DNA of 28,079 bases. Origin: Spirogloea muscicola. Its lineage: Eukaryota > Streptophyta > Zygnematophyceae > Spirogloeales > Spirogloeaceae. Positions 10,811 through 21,664 of the stretch are shown piece after piece (position 1 is the first letter of the stretch; every line of letters begins with the position of its first letter). The translations under genes and the position numbers were made by a program. A model generated the notes under the pieces. The model searched no databases. It was not told where the DNA came from and was given only the letters and a program-made list of their open reading frames with translations. The stretch lies in contig WELB01000177.1 in NCBI GenBank assembly GCA_009602725.1, positions 125,589 through 153,667 on the forward strand, written 5' to 3'.

Positions 10811-13800
10811 ATGCGGGAGGCCATGGGCCCGCAGGACCGCCGGAGCCCGAGCCAGAAGCCGTCCGCGCTGCAGCGGCGGCTGCCGGCCCTGCACACGCAC
10901 AGCAACCCGCTGTACAACTCGCCGCTGGGTGTCAAGGCCGACTGCGTCGCCGGTGCGCTCCCCGTGCTTGCAGCTGCGGCCACACCACAGAGGACTGCCA
11001 GGGCTCCTGCATGCATGCCATTGAGGTCACAGAGTGAGTGCCTCCGTTTGTGTTGCAGGTGTCAGCCCAGTTCCTGTGACTGCTGCTTACCCTTCTTACC
11101 GAGCATTTGGGTTTGCGTGCGTGCAGCTGGCCATGGCGGTATCTCGCAGGTGGTGGTCAGGAAGGAGACTGCTGTGACAGGCGCCGCTGCTGCGGCCGCT
11201 GCCGTGCTGGAGCCGTGGAAGGAGAATGCGGTGCCCGGAGCTACTGACCGGGCCCAGCCGCGCACGCCTACAGCTTCCGCGGACGGCAAGGTGGCGGGCC
11301 TTGCTCCGCCGTCGTCGCCGCGCGGCAGCCCGCTGTGTCCACTCGTGCCGCTGCTGGTGCCCGAGCAGCAGCAGGTGCCAGCCAGTGCTGCAAGGAGCGG
11401 CGGCGGCAAGGGCAGCCCGGCGGCTGCGGCACTGAGGCGGGCCCCGCTGTCGCCATCTTCACCTAACAGCAGTGGTTTAGCGAAGCGCAGTCTGCTGGGC
11501 TCGCCTGCCTCCGCGTCGCCAGGCGGAGGCTGGTCAATGCTGGCACGCGCTGAAGACGGCAGCGTGCCGTACAGCCCCACGCGGGCGCCGTTCTCGCCGC
11601 GGCCCGAGTTCAAGCGACTGAGCCGGCCGCCGTCTGCCAAGAAGGCTGCGCCGCTCAGCCGCATGGGCGACCTGCTCACACTGGAAGTGGATGGGGAGGT
11701 GGACAGGAGGGAGGCGCCTGCCTTGCTGGCTGACAGCGGCACAGTGGTTTCAGAGGGGCAATCGGCTGTCAGCGATATTGATAGTAAAGAAGAACTTGCT
11801 AGCGTGGTAGAGTCCCAGGTTGCAGACGAACCAGAGCATGCAGGACCGCAATGTTCATTGAGCTGGCCGCAGTGCGCCTGGCAAGCTGCCCGCGTGCTGC
11901 TCGCTGCGGCGTCCTTCACCATCATGCTGGCTTCATCCGGCAGGTTAGTGCACCCCAACCTCATATCACGCTAAAAAGCAGCCCTGAAATTGCAACATTG
12001 CCAGCGTGGCCGAAAGTAATGGCGGCCTGGCTGGACTTGCAGCCCTGGCCTGATGCCTGTCCAATGCGGCCGCGGGCTCACGACCGCCACCTCCGCACTG
12101 CAGCTGGTGAGGCGGTCTGCAGGTTCTGCTATAGTTCTCGCATGGCATCATGCCTGTCTATCCTTTCAGGATCCTGCTGTACTATTGATGTACTTGCTGT
12201 AGGTGTCAAGCTCAATACACTTCCTTCCAGGTTGCCAATTTGCGCTCTGAGTGTTGCCATCCCTGCAGGCTCCTCGTGGGTTGCTCGAGCCTGCTGCAGC
12301 CATGGCGCGTGGCATGCGCAGCTTGTGGGTTCAGCCAGACCTCCAGCTCAGCTCTGGTGCGGCTCAACCGGGCCAATCTCATGATAACAGCTGATATAAA
12401 AGTAAATCAATTATAATGTCTCTGTCACCAGACGCTTATGTTCAGCTGCTTTGTTCTCCTGACTTGCAAGACCGCTATGAACACACTTGCTGGAGAGGCA
12501 GCTGCACTTCTGCTTCTCTTCTCATCCTCTGGTTGTTGCCTTTACAGCACCGGACTGGCCTTGGACAGGGCTCTGCTTTGGCAGGCCGCTTGTGTTTGCA
12601 CTTCTCCATGCATCAGAAACATCTGTATGTCATTGGACTCTCAGTGATGTGTACATGCTGTTGTTCAGATTGATTAATCCTATGCATGTCAAGCTTAAAT
12701 GAAGACAATCTGCAATGCTAGAGTCGAACTGCCTCTGCTATAGGTACCATTACTCGCTTAGCCAGCGGATGTCAGCCGTATCTTGGTCATGGCCCGTTCT
12801 ACTCTTGAGAAATGCACCTCCACCATCATTCACTGAACATCTATTGATAGACAGATATTATCTCCCCCAAAACTCCAGGTTAACGAGGACGAGGCGAACC
12901 CTGTGCAAGAGTACTTTGATATTGAAGAAGCTGACTTGTCAAGTTCCTGGGATGAGGACGACGATGATGATGAAATGGAAGTCAAGGCCGAGCTGGACAC
13001 ACTGGTGTGGGATCAGGATGCCTTTGACAGGGCAGTGCAGGGACTGTCGCCCAAGCAGGTCCATCCTGACGAGCAAGCTTCTCTGGAGACTACTGTACAG
13101 GAGAGCATTAGTGCTAGTCTTGAAGGACTGCCTACGAGCTTTGATCAAGTCCAGGAAAGCCTAGTAGCACAACAAGGCGATGCTGCTATCCACAAAGCTG
13201 TGGTCGATAACACTGTTGGGCCGTCACACAATCTCATGGAGGACGTGGCTGGACCAGCAGCAACCAATCTTGTCATCCTGTCAGACATCAGTGTTGAGGA
13301 TGCAGGCAAACGAGCGCAAGATACAACTGCTGCTATATCAGACATCTCTGTGATCATGTTGCAACTGATGTTCATCTCATTCATTACAGGTACAACAGGC
13401 AACCCTGGGCAGAACCCACAGCAGTCAAGTCACTTGTGATCGTCTGGGTCCTTGCTCGGTGCTCCAAGCCTTCACAATTAAATTGTGGTGACGTTCTCGG
13501 CTTGCCACTTATATCACTTGTTTGACTGCTTTCTGTGCAGCTTCTGTGCTATGGGCGCTGCAGCACTTCCAGAAACACGCTAAACCTGCTGCTCCAATAG
13601 CAGACAGTCATCTTACCCTACTGGAGCCCGAACAAGAAAGTGCCACTGACCTTAGAAGCGAGGAGGCAGCAGTGCCGGCGCCTGAGCCTGCAGCTCTTGT
13701 CTGGCAGGGGGATGTCATGGTCAGCCCGCTGGTTCTCCAGTCAGAAACGTACGGCAGGTACACGGGCTTCAAGAGGACCGAGGATCCGGAGGTAAGACAA

Positions 13801-14109
13801 CTTCAAAGGGACAACTTCAGAGTTTAATGACCATTGATGGCTATCAGCCTCTACATTTTCACATCGTGAGGTTCTTGGGGTTCTTATTTAAGACTGAATT
13901 TCAGCTAAGTCCATCAATCTTCGAATTCAGTTGCATTGCAACCCTGATGTCATTGGATTCCTCATGTCTTGCAGGGGCAAAACCTGACACCAGTCCTTCG
14001 ATCAAGCCGTATCCGCAACTACAGTCAGAGCCCAGCCTCCAAGATGTCATCCCCCTTCTTCCCATCACCACTGTGCCCCTCACCTGGAACCTTCGCTCAT
14101 GGCATTTGA
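10811..14109 (+). CDS. Uncharacterised 647-residue protein with two predicted membrane segments
   Basis: Six exons (10811-10952, 11127-11943, 12269-12356, 12879-13389, 13541-13791, 13975-14109) join in consistent phase into a complete frame. The N-terminal half is low-complexity and basic, rich in Ser, Pro, Ala and Arg with many S-P pairs, so it is probably disordered and a candidate phosphorylation target. A hydrophobic segment lies at about 301-319 (ARVLLAAASFTIMLASSG). An acidic linker follows from 350, including WDEDDDDDEMEV. A second hydrophobic segment at about 505-527 spans the fourth intron. After YGRYTGF the protein ends in a short basic tail with TPVLRSSRIRN at 608-618. I recall a similar TPVRRSSRIR-type tail in some uncharacterised plant membrane proteins, but cannot confirm homology. 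The start could also be ATG10823. The exact 3-base-multiple length of the first intron leaves its splicing slightly uncertain. Confidence 0.75.
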
Positions 14110-15158
14110 GCTATACTGGCAAGACGATCATGTTCATCCTTTTTAGCGAGTTCTGTATCAATCACCCCAAGATTATGATTTGAAACTGCATACAAGCACT
14201 GTTTACTGACTGGTGATCAAATCTGCTCATGCTGTCAATCGCATCGTCACTTCGATGGATGCAAATAATGACTTCTCACAATTGCTTGCTATTTTGCCAT
14301 AGCAACCAAGCGCACACACGGGCTTGTAACAAGCTTCAAATATTCCCAAAGTATAGATGCTGCTACCATTATTTTGCAGTTTTGCTTGTACTGCTCATGC
14401 AATCAACCTCCACGACGACAACAGCTCTTCTACAGTGAGGCGATGGCTGTGACAGACCATTCCCTCAAGAAACAGGCGAGGCCCAATTGCCAGGAAAAAA
14501 CAATTCACGAGATTACTCTCCATAAAGTCAAATTTCTCAAGGCACTGCAGTAAGGGGTTTTGTTCTTGAGCTTCAAATCTCCACATTCAAATGAGCCCAA
14601 CTGTACAGCAAAACACAGAAGCGGCATGCAGGCGATGCTCCACAGTCATGGTGGTGGCCTTGTCCGTATTGTTAGTCGAGAGTGACAGCCCCGAGAATTG
14701 GTGCTTGCAGACTGGTGACTGACAATTTAAAGACTCAGTAGATACACAGCTCTATGAATTTCTACCTTCACAGTTGCTCAAGCAACCAATTGTCATAGTC
14801 ATATATTGTTATAGTCATCGAAGGAAGCCGTTGTCAAGAACCTTGCTTCCCTTACATAGTTGCAAGAACTGTTTGGCACAGATTTCCTCCCTCACATGCT
14901 CACAGGATGTGCTTTGTGTGCTTTTAGTGCGTGTTATATGTACATCATGTATGCACAGGGTTGTCTATGCATAGCAGCAGATCTGAGTGTCCCCTGTGCA
15001 TGCTCAAGAATCCATATATTTAAATTGCTTGAGGTGTATTCAGACTGGATTTATACAAAAGCCCGTAATGTGACGGCTTCAGCAATTTATCATTGGAGTG
15101 AGCATGCAAGATCCACAAGCTTGTGGCATCTTCAATGTACATCCGTGACAACTTGCAA
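14110..15158. other. Intergenic region between convergent genes
   Basis: AT-richer sequence between the ends of the membrane-protein gene and the NAD kinase gene, which converge. No open frame with codon or splice support and no repeat family member was recognised. Probable 3' untranslated regions lie at each edge. Confidence 0.6.
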
Positions 15159-18100
15159 TCAAAGTGGAGTCTGCGGTTTCCTCAGATTCCAATGAAGGCC
15201 ATCCCGCACACTCCTCAAGAAGTCACTTGTTGACTCTTCGCCAGAGACAGCAGGCACCGGCCAAATGGACATTTGCACCAAGAGCATGTCGCCTTCTTTC
15301 AATCGGCACCTGTCCTTCCCATCAAAGCTCACCCAAGCGTGGCCTCTGGCCGTCTCGAGAATGACTACCTTGATGGTCACATACTCGGGCAGAATCACTG
15401 GCCTGAAGGACAGTGAGTGGGGGCAGATGGGGGTAAGAAGGACCCCAGGTACCTGAAAAGGACAGGATGCTGCCCAGTTCAGCATGCTATTGGTTCATAT
15501 ATAGATAGCTCCGACTTGTCCATCCAAGCAATTATAGCAAGGCATCTCCCTCAAACAAGAGCAGCTTTGTACGAATATGCAACAAATACTGACATATGAC
15601 AAGGACTGCGACAATATTTAAACAAGCCATTGACATATTGCTAAAATTGCTAAAATTATATTGCTAAAATTCATCCCAGACTGGCACATGCTGGTCGTGA
15701 TCTGCCATGTCAACCAAGTCTTGATTGTGCATAGCTAAATGCGTGTCAGCAGGAACAACCTGGGGATGGACCATTGATCCCCCTGCAGCGAGAGAGTAGG
15801 CAGTAGAGCCGGAGGGGGTTGACAGAATGAGACCGTCTCCTGCCACATTTGTCAGGAAGTGGTCGTCACAGTAGCACTCAAGGTTGGTGAGGAACGAGGA
15901 CATGCCCCTGTCAATGGCCACCTCATTGAGCACAAGCTTGTCCTGAGGGCCTGGCCTGTGTGGAAGTTCAGGAAGGCAGAAGTTAGAGTGTCAGAGTATC
16001 TAGCGAAGTATGTAACCAGACAGAGAGACGCTTTCTGGCTGCAAGTTCACACCACAAGTACACTTTTTCTTGTGGTGCATCTTGCTCAACTGCAGCTTAC
16101 ATGTCTTGTAAGCAGCTTCCCAGCTCATGCAGGATGCCCAAAGCAAACCCCTACATCTTGCAAATGCACGGTTCCATCCTCTAAGAGACTATGCATGACT
16201 CTGAGCAGAATCATGCACTCAATGCCACACCAGAAGGTGTGGGCAGTTTGTGGGAGACAAGACCACACAGGCCAGGTGGTTGATACTGACCTTCCTGGTA
16301 TCAAGACGCGAGCATCGTCGCCTTCCACCTTGCGCACGATGCGGCAGCGCAGCCGACTTCGAAGCGTCAGAAAGACAGGCCCCTTGAGGATGCTGTCCAG
16401 GTAGTCCTTGTAGTGAGAGCTCGGCAACGGCGTCATGAAGCCCAGGGACCCCATGGCGAATGATATCAGGGGAGGCACTGGCCCTCTGAACAGTGATGCG
16501 GCCCAGAGCACGGTGCCATCCCCTCCCAAGGTTATCACAACATCGACCCTCTTGTGCAGGGCCTGCAGCTCCCCGTCTGTGAGGACAAGTGGACGACGAA
16601 GTGTAGGGGAATGAGTGACAACCTGCAATCCAGTACAAGTCAGTAGCCTCTATCTAGTGGAGACCTCTAATCAACTGCTCCTCTTATAAAGTGAAGGGCA
16701 CTGGAGACTGCGACCAGGTAGCTGCCTCTCCTAACCTATATCAAGCTGGTCAATGCACAGGTAAGCCAACATCCTTGACTGGAATGCAAAGCCAATGCCC
16801 ATGTGCTGTGAACATGTGGAGTGACGCAGCACCTCCTTCCCAGCTGTCCACAAACGCAAAATCCTGGTCCATCTCCAGGAGTTCACTGCGAACCCTCTGC
16901 TCTACAACAATGTCCATCTTGCGATCGTTGTGCAGCCACAACACCATGGCCTTGCAGAGCTCGCTGACGTCCGATGCCTTGGGCTTGGTGAGGACAAGCG
17001 CCACCTGGGGCGGAGACTCCCATACCAGGGTGATCTGCAATGATCGTGCCCAATGTAAGACTATGTCGTGACTCGAGTAGAAGGCTGGGTAAGGGCTGTG
17101 AAGGCTGCAAGTAGCACACCTGCTTGCTTCCGCGGGCCATTGCTGTGATGTTGCCCTTCTCGTAGGAGACAACGTCGTGCTTGTGACGCCGGCCATGGCT
17201 CTGGGCCAGGCCCCAAGCCAGCTTGAAGGCGGCCTTTCCGTGGCCGTCGTCTTCCTCAAGGTCGTCAATGGGGAGCTCGGCTAGCTTGCTGTGCTCGTTG
17301 CCCTTGAGCACCTCTCGGTTGCAGACTTCCGCTGAGGAGCAGCAGTGCCCATTCTCAGAAGTAGCTGGGGCGCCACTAGCCCCTAGTCATGCAGCAAGTC
17401 GAAAGTCAGATGCAAATTAGCTGATGCTCCTGAAGAGAGGCAAGCTCATGCCAACAAGTAGACCCTAAGGTTGACAAGGTATCAGTTCACCATAATGTAA
17501 ACCCCGACATGAGATGCAAACCCTCATTTCGATCTCATGACCAGTGACTCTGTGCAGTCGCCGGTGCGAGAACACGTCCGCGTAGAATTCTGTAATAAAT
17601 GTGGGTATAAGCACCATCTTGAGATGATCTGTCATGCACAGTAGCTTGACCAAAGGGCAGCGCCTCCTGTGAAGGCTCGAGGCTCAGGCGCATCACCTGG
17701 CGCCTGCTTCTCTGGCGTGTGGCTGCTGCCCTTGTGCGCCAAGTCCTTGGCTTCTGACTCAGCTTTCAATGCCCGCTTCCTCCAAGCGAGCGCCTCGTCC
17801 TGGGCGCGGGACTTGCTCCTCGCTGCCTCCGTCAGCGCCTCAGCAAGATCTGCTACAAGCAATCGAACAAGTCAGAACGTCCCAGAGCAGGCCAGCTGTA
17901 AAGAGGCAGAGGACTGGGTTAGTTATAAGGCACGACTGCGAGCACCATCAGAAGGGTGCAGGCAAGGAGGCATTCGCCAACGTGGCGAGGCAATGGCGGA
18001 CCTCGCAGAAGACCGGAGTACTCGCCCAGGTGCGACGCCTGCTCGACAACCGCCTCTGGCGGGGCGGCGCCTGCGGGGCGGCCCCGGGCCTGCTGTGCCG

Positions 18101-18399
18101 AGGAGGCGGCGCGCGCCGCGTCCTGCCTGAGCGCGGACAGCTTGCCCGTCGCGAGCTGCAGGTCCTCCAGCTCCAGCTGCGTCAAGCTCGCCGTCGAGTC
18201 GGACTGGCCGAGCGACCACTGCGGAGCCACAGGCAGAGGGGCTTTGGGGAGCTCAGAGGCAGAAAGGGGAGCCCTCGCTCGTCAGTCGCGGCGCAGCAAC
18301 AACGGCGGGGGCCGAGGTGACCGACGTCTCTGGCTGGACGGTGACGAGTTCGACCAACTGGATCGACCGCTGAGCGACGGGGGATGCTGGAGTGGCCAT
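15159..18399 (-). CDS. NAD kinase, chloroplast NADK2-like
   Basis: The enzyme phosphorylates NAD to NADP using ATP. This version resembles the plant chloroplast enzyme that supplies NADP to photosynthesis. Supported minus-strand exons are 18218-18014, 17852-17640, 17382-17120, 17034 to about 16771, 16622-16291, 15955-15760 and 15452-15159. In order: a predicted coiled coil rich in Ala, Glu and Lys ([17 protein letters not shown]), a region with [17 protein letters not shown], then [15 protein letters not shown], the nucleotide-binding [10 protein letters not shown] followed by [37 protein letters not shown], and [11 protein letters not shown] near the C-terminus. The catalytic GGDG and NE/D motifs are intact. 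Two places are unresolved: the 3' border of the exon starting at 17034 (phase-0 donors at 16771 or 16759), and the 5' end, where ATG18399 opens a first exon whose donor is ambiguous. The transit peptide is therefore not defined. Confidence 0.93.
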
Positions 18400-18596
18400 G
18401 CACCTGGGAGATGAGGTGCGCCTGCCTGGGGCCCTCTGGCTCGGCGGCGGCCGTCTCGTCGGCGGCAGCCGCGGCCATGCCCACCGCAGAGGCCGCCGCC
18501 TCGGCAGTGGAGCGGCCCGACGGCAGCCAGAGCCCGTCCGATGGCCTCGCAAGGCCGGAGGAGGCTCTCGTGGCAGCCGCGGCGGCTCCTCTCTAT

Positions 18597-19560
18597 CGTT
18601 TCTGGCTGGCTTTCGCAGCCCTCGCCCGCTTTGGATAAGCCCCTTCGCTGGCTGTGGGCGCGGCCCTGCGCCCGCCGCCCGGCGGCGGCGGCGATCGCGG
18701 CGCGCGCCGTGCTGCGCCGCTGCCGCGCGCGCCTGGCAGTGGACGAGCGCCGGGCAATCACGAGGTGCCTTGCGGTTCTTTTCATATGCAACGCCGCGTT
18801 GCTTGCGCCACCCACAGAGAAAGAAGAAAGTGCTCGCCCATTGAGAATAGGGGCTGGAATAACCAGCCCGAAAAAGAATGAACAGAGTACGAGAAGGGGG
18901 CCAGGGGAAGCGCTAAGTAACAGAAACAAAGCTGCTACGAGACACTCAGTAACCCCTGCTAAGCAGCCGCAGATCAGAGATGCTGGGAAAGCAAGGTGTC
19001 CTTCACGGGACATTGCCCACTACATTTTGGGGCGGGCCACTCAGGCGAAGTATGCTGACCATCCGCGGGAGGACGAGTGCTTCCCCTTTGCTACGTCCAC
19101 GGGGCGAGCACTTCTCTCTACGTCCACGTTCGGAGCTCGGCGCTAAGGGCACTAAGAAAAACAAGCATAAGCAGAAACTAAGCAGCTACGAAGCACTCAG
19201 TAACACCTGTAGCTTTGTCTTTCTGTGCACGGTTTTGTGGCCTTTGAGGCCTGCGGACATTGTCCACAATTGGACACATTGCTAGCCCCTCTCTTGTTAT
19301 GGGCGAAGAATGTGCTCGCCCATAGAGAAGAGTGGCTGGCAAAGCGATTATGGGCGATCTGTCGTTCCTGCTAAGCAGCCTCAGGTCAGAGAGACTGGGT
19401 TCCTGGAAGCGGGTCCCCTGGCCAGAGCCAGAGGCAGCAGCGAGGGCTCTGCCGGCACGCAGGTCCTGCACCGGCTAGCGCGCTCCCAGCGTAACCACGA
19501 AGAGCAAGCCGATTTCAAGCGGCAGGCTCTCTCGCCAGGTGTATTGCATGCGCCAGTTCA
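18597..19560. repeat. Dispersed hairpin-module repeats, mixed orientation
   Basis: A forward module at 18602-18632 reads GGCTGGCTTTCGCAGCCCTCGCCC. Reversed modules at 18828-18890 and 19300-19390 read GTGCTCGCCCAT, then a short stem such as GGGCTGG-AATAA-CCAGCCC (18855-18876 region), followed by CTAAGCAGCC(G/T)CAG(A/G)TCAGAGA at 18958-18985 and 19369-19395. The tract starts inside the 5' flank of the NAD kinase gene. Open frames here are shadows of repeat sequence. Confidence 0.65.
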
Positions 19561-20611
19561 TAGCGCTGCAGCAATCAATGGCACAAGCGTTGCATCTGCG
19601 TACGGTCGCGCATTGGCTGCAGCCTCTGGCTATAGACAGGATACCCGCTACGCTACGCGGAGATTAGTTTCTCTGACCAGCGGCTGCTCAACAGAGGATA
19701 CTGAGCACCCAGTGGCCACTTGAGTCGCCGTGTGCTTTAAGAATTTTTTTTGGCCCATCTTAAATTTGGTAATTCTTTATTCTTGGGCTGGCCAAGCACA
19801 GCCATCGCCGTCTACTAGAAGAATGTTTTTGTCTTTGGGCCGGCCTCTCACTTGCTTTGACTATAGGAGCTCCCAACCATCAGCGGAGGAGGCAGGCTAT
19901 GCAGTCCGCCAAGCGGCAGGCGCCAAATAGAGGAAACATGCAGACCACCCTGCTGACGACGAGTTTGTTGCGCTTGCTCGCTGGCTCGACCTACTCCAGC
20001 GATCAGGGCGGCGTGCAGTGTCCCGCCGCCAAGGGCAGCAAAGCGAGAAGCTGGGCTTCAATGTTGTTGGACTGCTTGCTCGGGTTAGAGCAGCAAGCGC
20101 GGCCAGATTGACTGGTGGCTGGGAGAGGCCAGCCCAGCCCAGGTTAGAGGATGCGCCGTGCCATTTCCCTGCAGCGTTCCTTAGCTTTTGCCATGCACTT
20201 GCGGGCAGGCTGCACCTGGCTGCCTCCCACTGCGACGCTTTTCCCTCCACTTTTCGTTCCGATCTGCACTTGCTGACTCGAGGTTATGGAGCGTGCATTC
20301 GCAGAAGTCACAAAGAGTGATACCGTGATTCTGTGATTCTTTGATTTCGCGCCTTCAGGCCCTTTCAGACCTTGTCCGTTCCTTTGGGTGTTCGCATCTG
20401 CATACGAGTTGCGCTTTGATTGCACTTCTGGCTATAGACAGGGGACGTCTACCCGGAGACTAGTTTCTGGGTAGCTGACCTGCGGCTGGTAACAGAAAAA
20501 GAAAGACAGAGGACATTGAGCACCCAGTGGCCACTGGAGTCACTGCTTTTCTGACCCCTTTAAACTTTGTTCAATCTTTTTCTGGGCTGGCCAAGCACGG
20601 CCATCGCCTTT
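19561..20611 (+). repeat. Two direct copies of a larger repeat unit
   Basis: Copy one (about 19561-19870) and copy two (about 20427-20700) share a series of blocks: TCTGGCTATAGACAGG, a GGAGA(C/T)TAGTTTCT block, a TGACC...GCGGCTG block, an identical 19-mer TGAGCACCCAGTGGCCACT (19702-19720 and 20517-20535), and GGGCTGGCCAAGCAC(A/G)GCCATCGCC. Copy one also has an upstream part (GCGCATTGGCTGCAGCCTC) that recurs reversed at about 27540-27570. No protein-coding frame is supported. Confidence 0.75.
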
Positions 20612-21260
20612 TACTGGAAGGGTCTTCCTCTCACAGCCATTGTTCTGCAATTGCCTTATATTGGTGTAAGAGCTGTTTTTCTTTGGGCTGGCCTCTCACT
20701 GCTTCAGGGGGATAGTTTCCCGGCAGCTAGTCTGTCGGATCTGAGGCTACTCACTCGTACCTACTGAGTGATCCATCCTCCCCCTGTTCTGCCATAGCAT
20801 CTTCCGGCCCCGTTGTCCAGCCCCTATCCTCAATGGGCGAGCCCTTTCTTCCGGCCCCGTTGTAGCTGCTAATCGCTTGTAGGCCGCCTCCAAACCTTTG
20901 TCAATTCTTTCTGGGCTGGCTTTTCGCAGCCCTTGCCCCCATTGGGAGTGCCACTTCTTCTTCTGACTGCCGAGAAGAATAGAGTTAGAGAGCGCTCTTG
21001 AATCTGAGGCAGTGGCTGTAAGATTAAGCCCATCCAAAAGGGTGCGAGGGCTGAAGAAGACCAGCCCGGAAAAAGTAAGGAGCCGGAGCCCGAAGTGATG
21101 AGAAAACATAAGCGTTTACCGTGAAGAGGCCAGGCCAACAGGAACGAGGGCAGTGCCCGGCGGGACGCGCCCCAAATGTCCGCTTGAATAGTCAGGTACA
21201 CCCTCCGGTGTGCACCTGGCTGGCTCCTACAGCCGCTCCTTTCATATCAGCAGCCGCACT
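20612..21260 (+). repeat. Repeat copy ending near the KAS promoter
   Basis: The block from 20720 (CCGGCAGCTAGTCTGT, GATCTGAGGCT, TACTGAGTGATCCATCCTCCCC) through 20913-20959 (GGGCTGGCTTTTCGCAGCCC then TTGCCCCCATTGGGAGTGCC) is almost the same as 26459-26651. A reversed hairpin module follows at about 21040-21080. CACCTGGCTGGCTCCTACAGCCGCTCC at about 21210 repeats the 6719 module. The repeat ends about 370 bases before the KAS start codon. Confidence 0.75.
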
Positions 21261-21541
21261 CGTCTCCAACTGTCGAGCGCGCCCATTGGCGGCCGGCAGA
21301 CCGGGCCGGTCGCAACCGTGCCGGCTGGCCCCCGTTACCCGCCCGCCAGCCCGGGCCCCTCCCCCCCGGTTCCCCGGTCCCGGTTCCCCGGCCCTCAGTC
21401 GCCCTCACATGTGGAGCCGGAGTGCCATTCTCGGCCCCCGCAGCAGCAGCGCGCGCAGCCCGCAGCTCCGCCGGCGGCCATGGCGCGCGCCCGCGCCGCC
21501 GCCTGCCGCCGCGGTTTTCGGCGCGGCTGACGGACGCCGCG

Positions 21542-21664
21542 CTCGCGGAGCTGCGGCAGCAGCATGGCGATCGCTGCGGCGACGCGCGCCGCTTGCCNGC
21601 CTGCGCCCTCGCGGAGCGGCGGGCGGCAGCATGGCACTCACTGCGGCGACTCGCGCCGCTTGCC
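21542..21664 (+). repeat. Tandem duplication of the KAS start-codon region
   Basis: CTCGCGGAG at 21542 and 21608 begins two near-copies. Each contains GGCAGCAT, an ATG (21564 and 21631) and a leader beginning MA(I/L)(A/T)AATRAAC. The ATGs are 67 bases apart, so they lie in different frames. Only the second reads into the enzyme. A single N at 21598 lies at the end of the first copy. Confidence 0.85.

Noticed and set aside
11062-11964. A 300-residue minus-strand open frame opposite the membrane-protein exon
   Set aside because: It is the GC-rich antisense shadow of exon 11127-11943, with no splice partners or family match.
9965-11974. A single 669-residue open frame running through the N gap and CT tract
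   Set aside because: The frame before 10811 is Ser-Leu repeat translated from (CT)n plus unknown bases. The supported gene starts at an ATG downstream and has an intron at 10953-11126.
18282-19146. Overlapping long open frames on both strands
   Set aside because: They arise from GC-rich NAD kinase upstream sequence and repeat modules. None has family landmarks or consistent splice sites.
19561-20700. tRNA-derived SINE
   Set aside because: I could not find convincing A-box and B-box promoter motifs or an A-rich tail in the copies.
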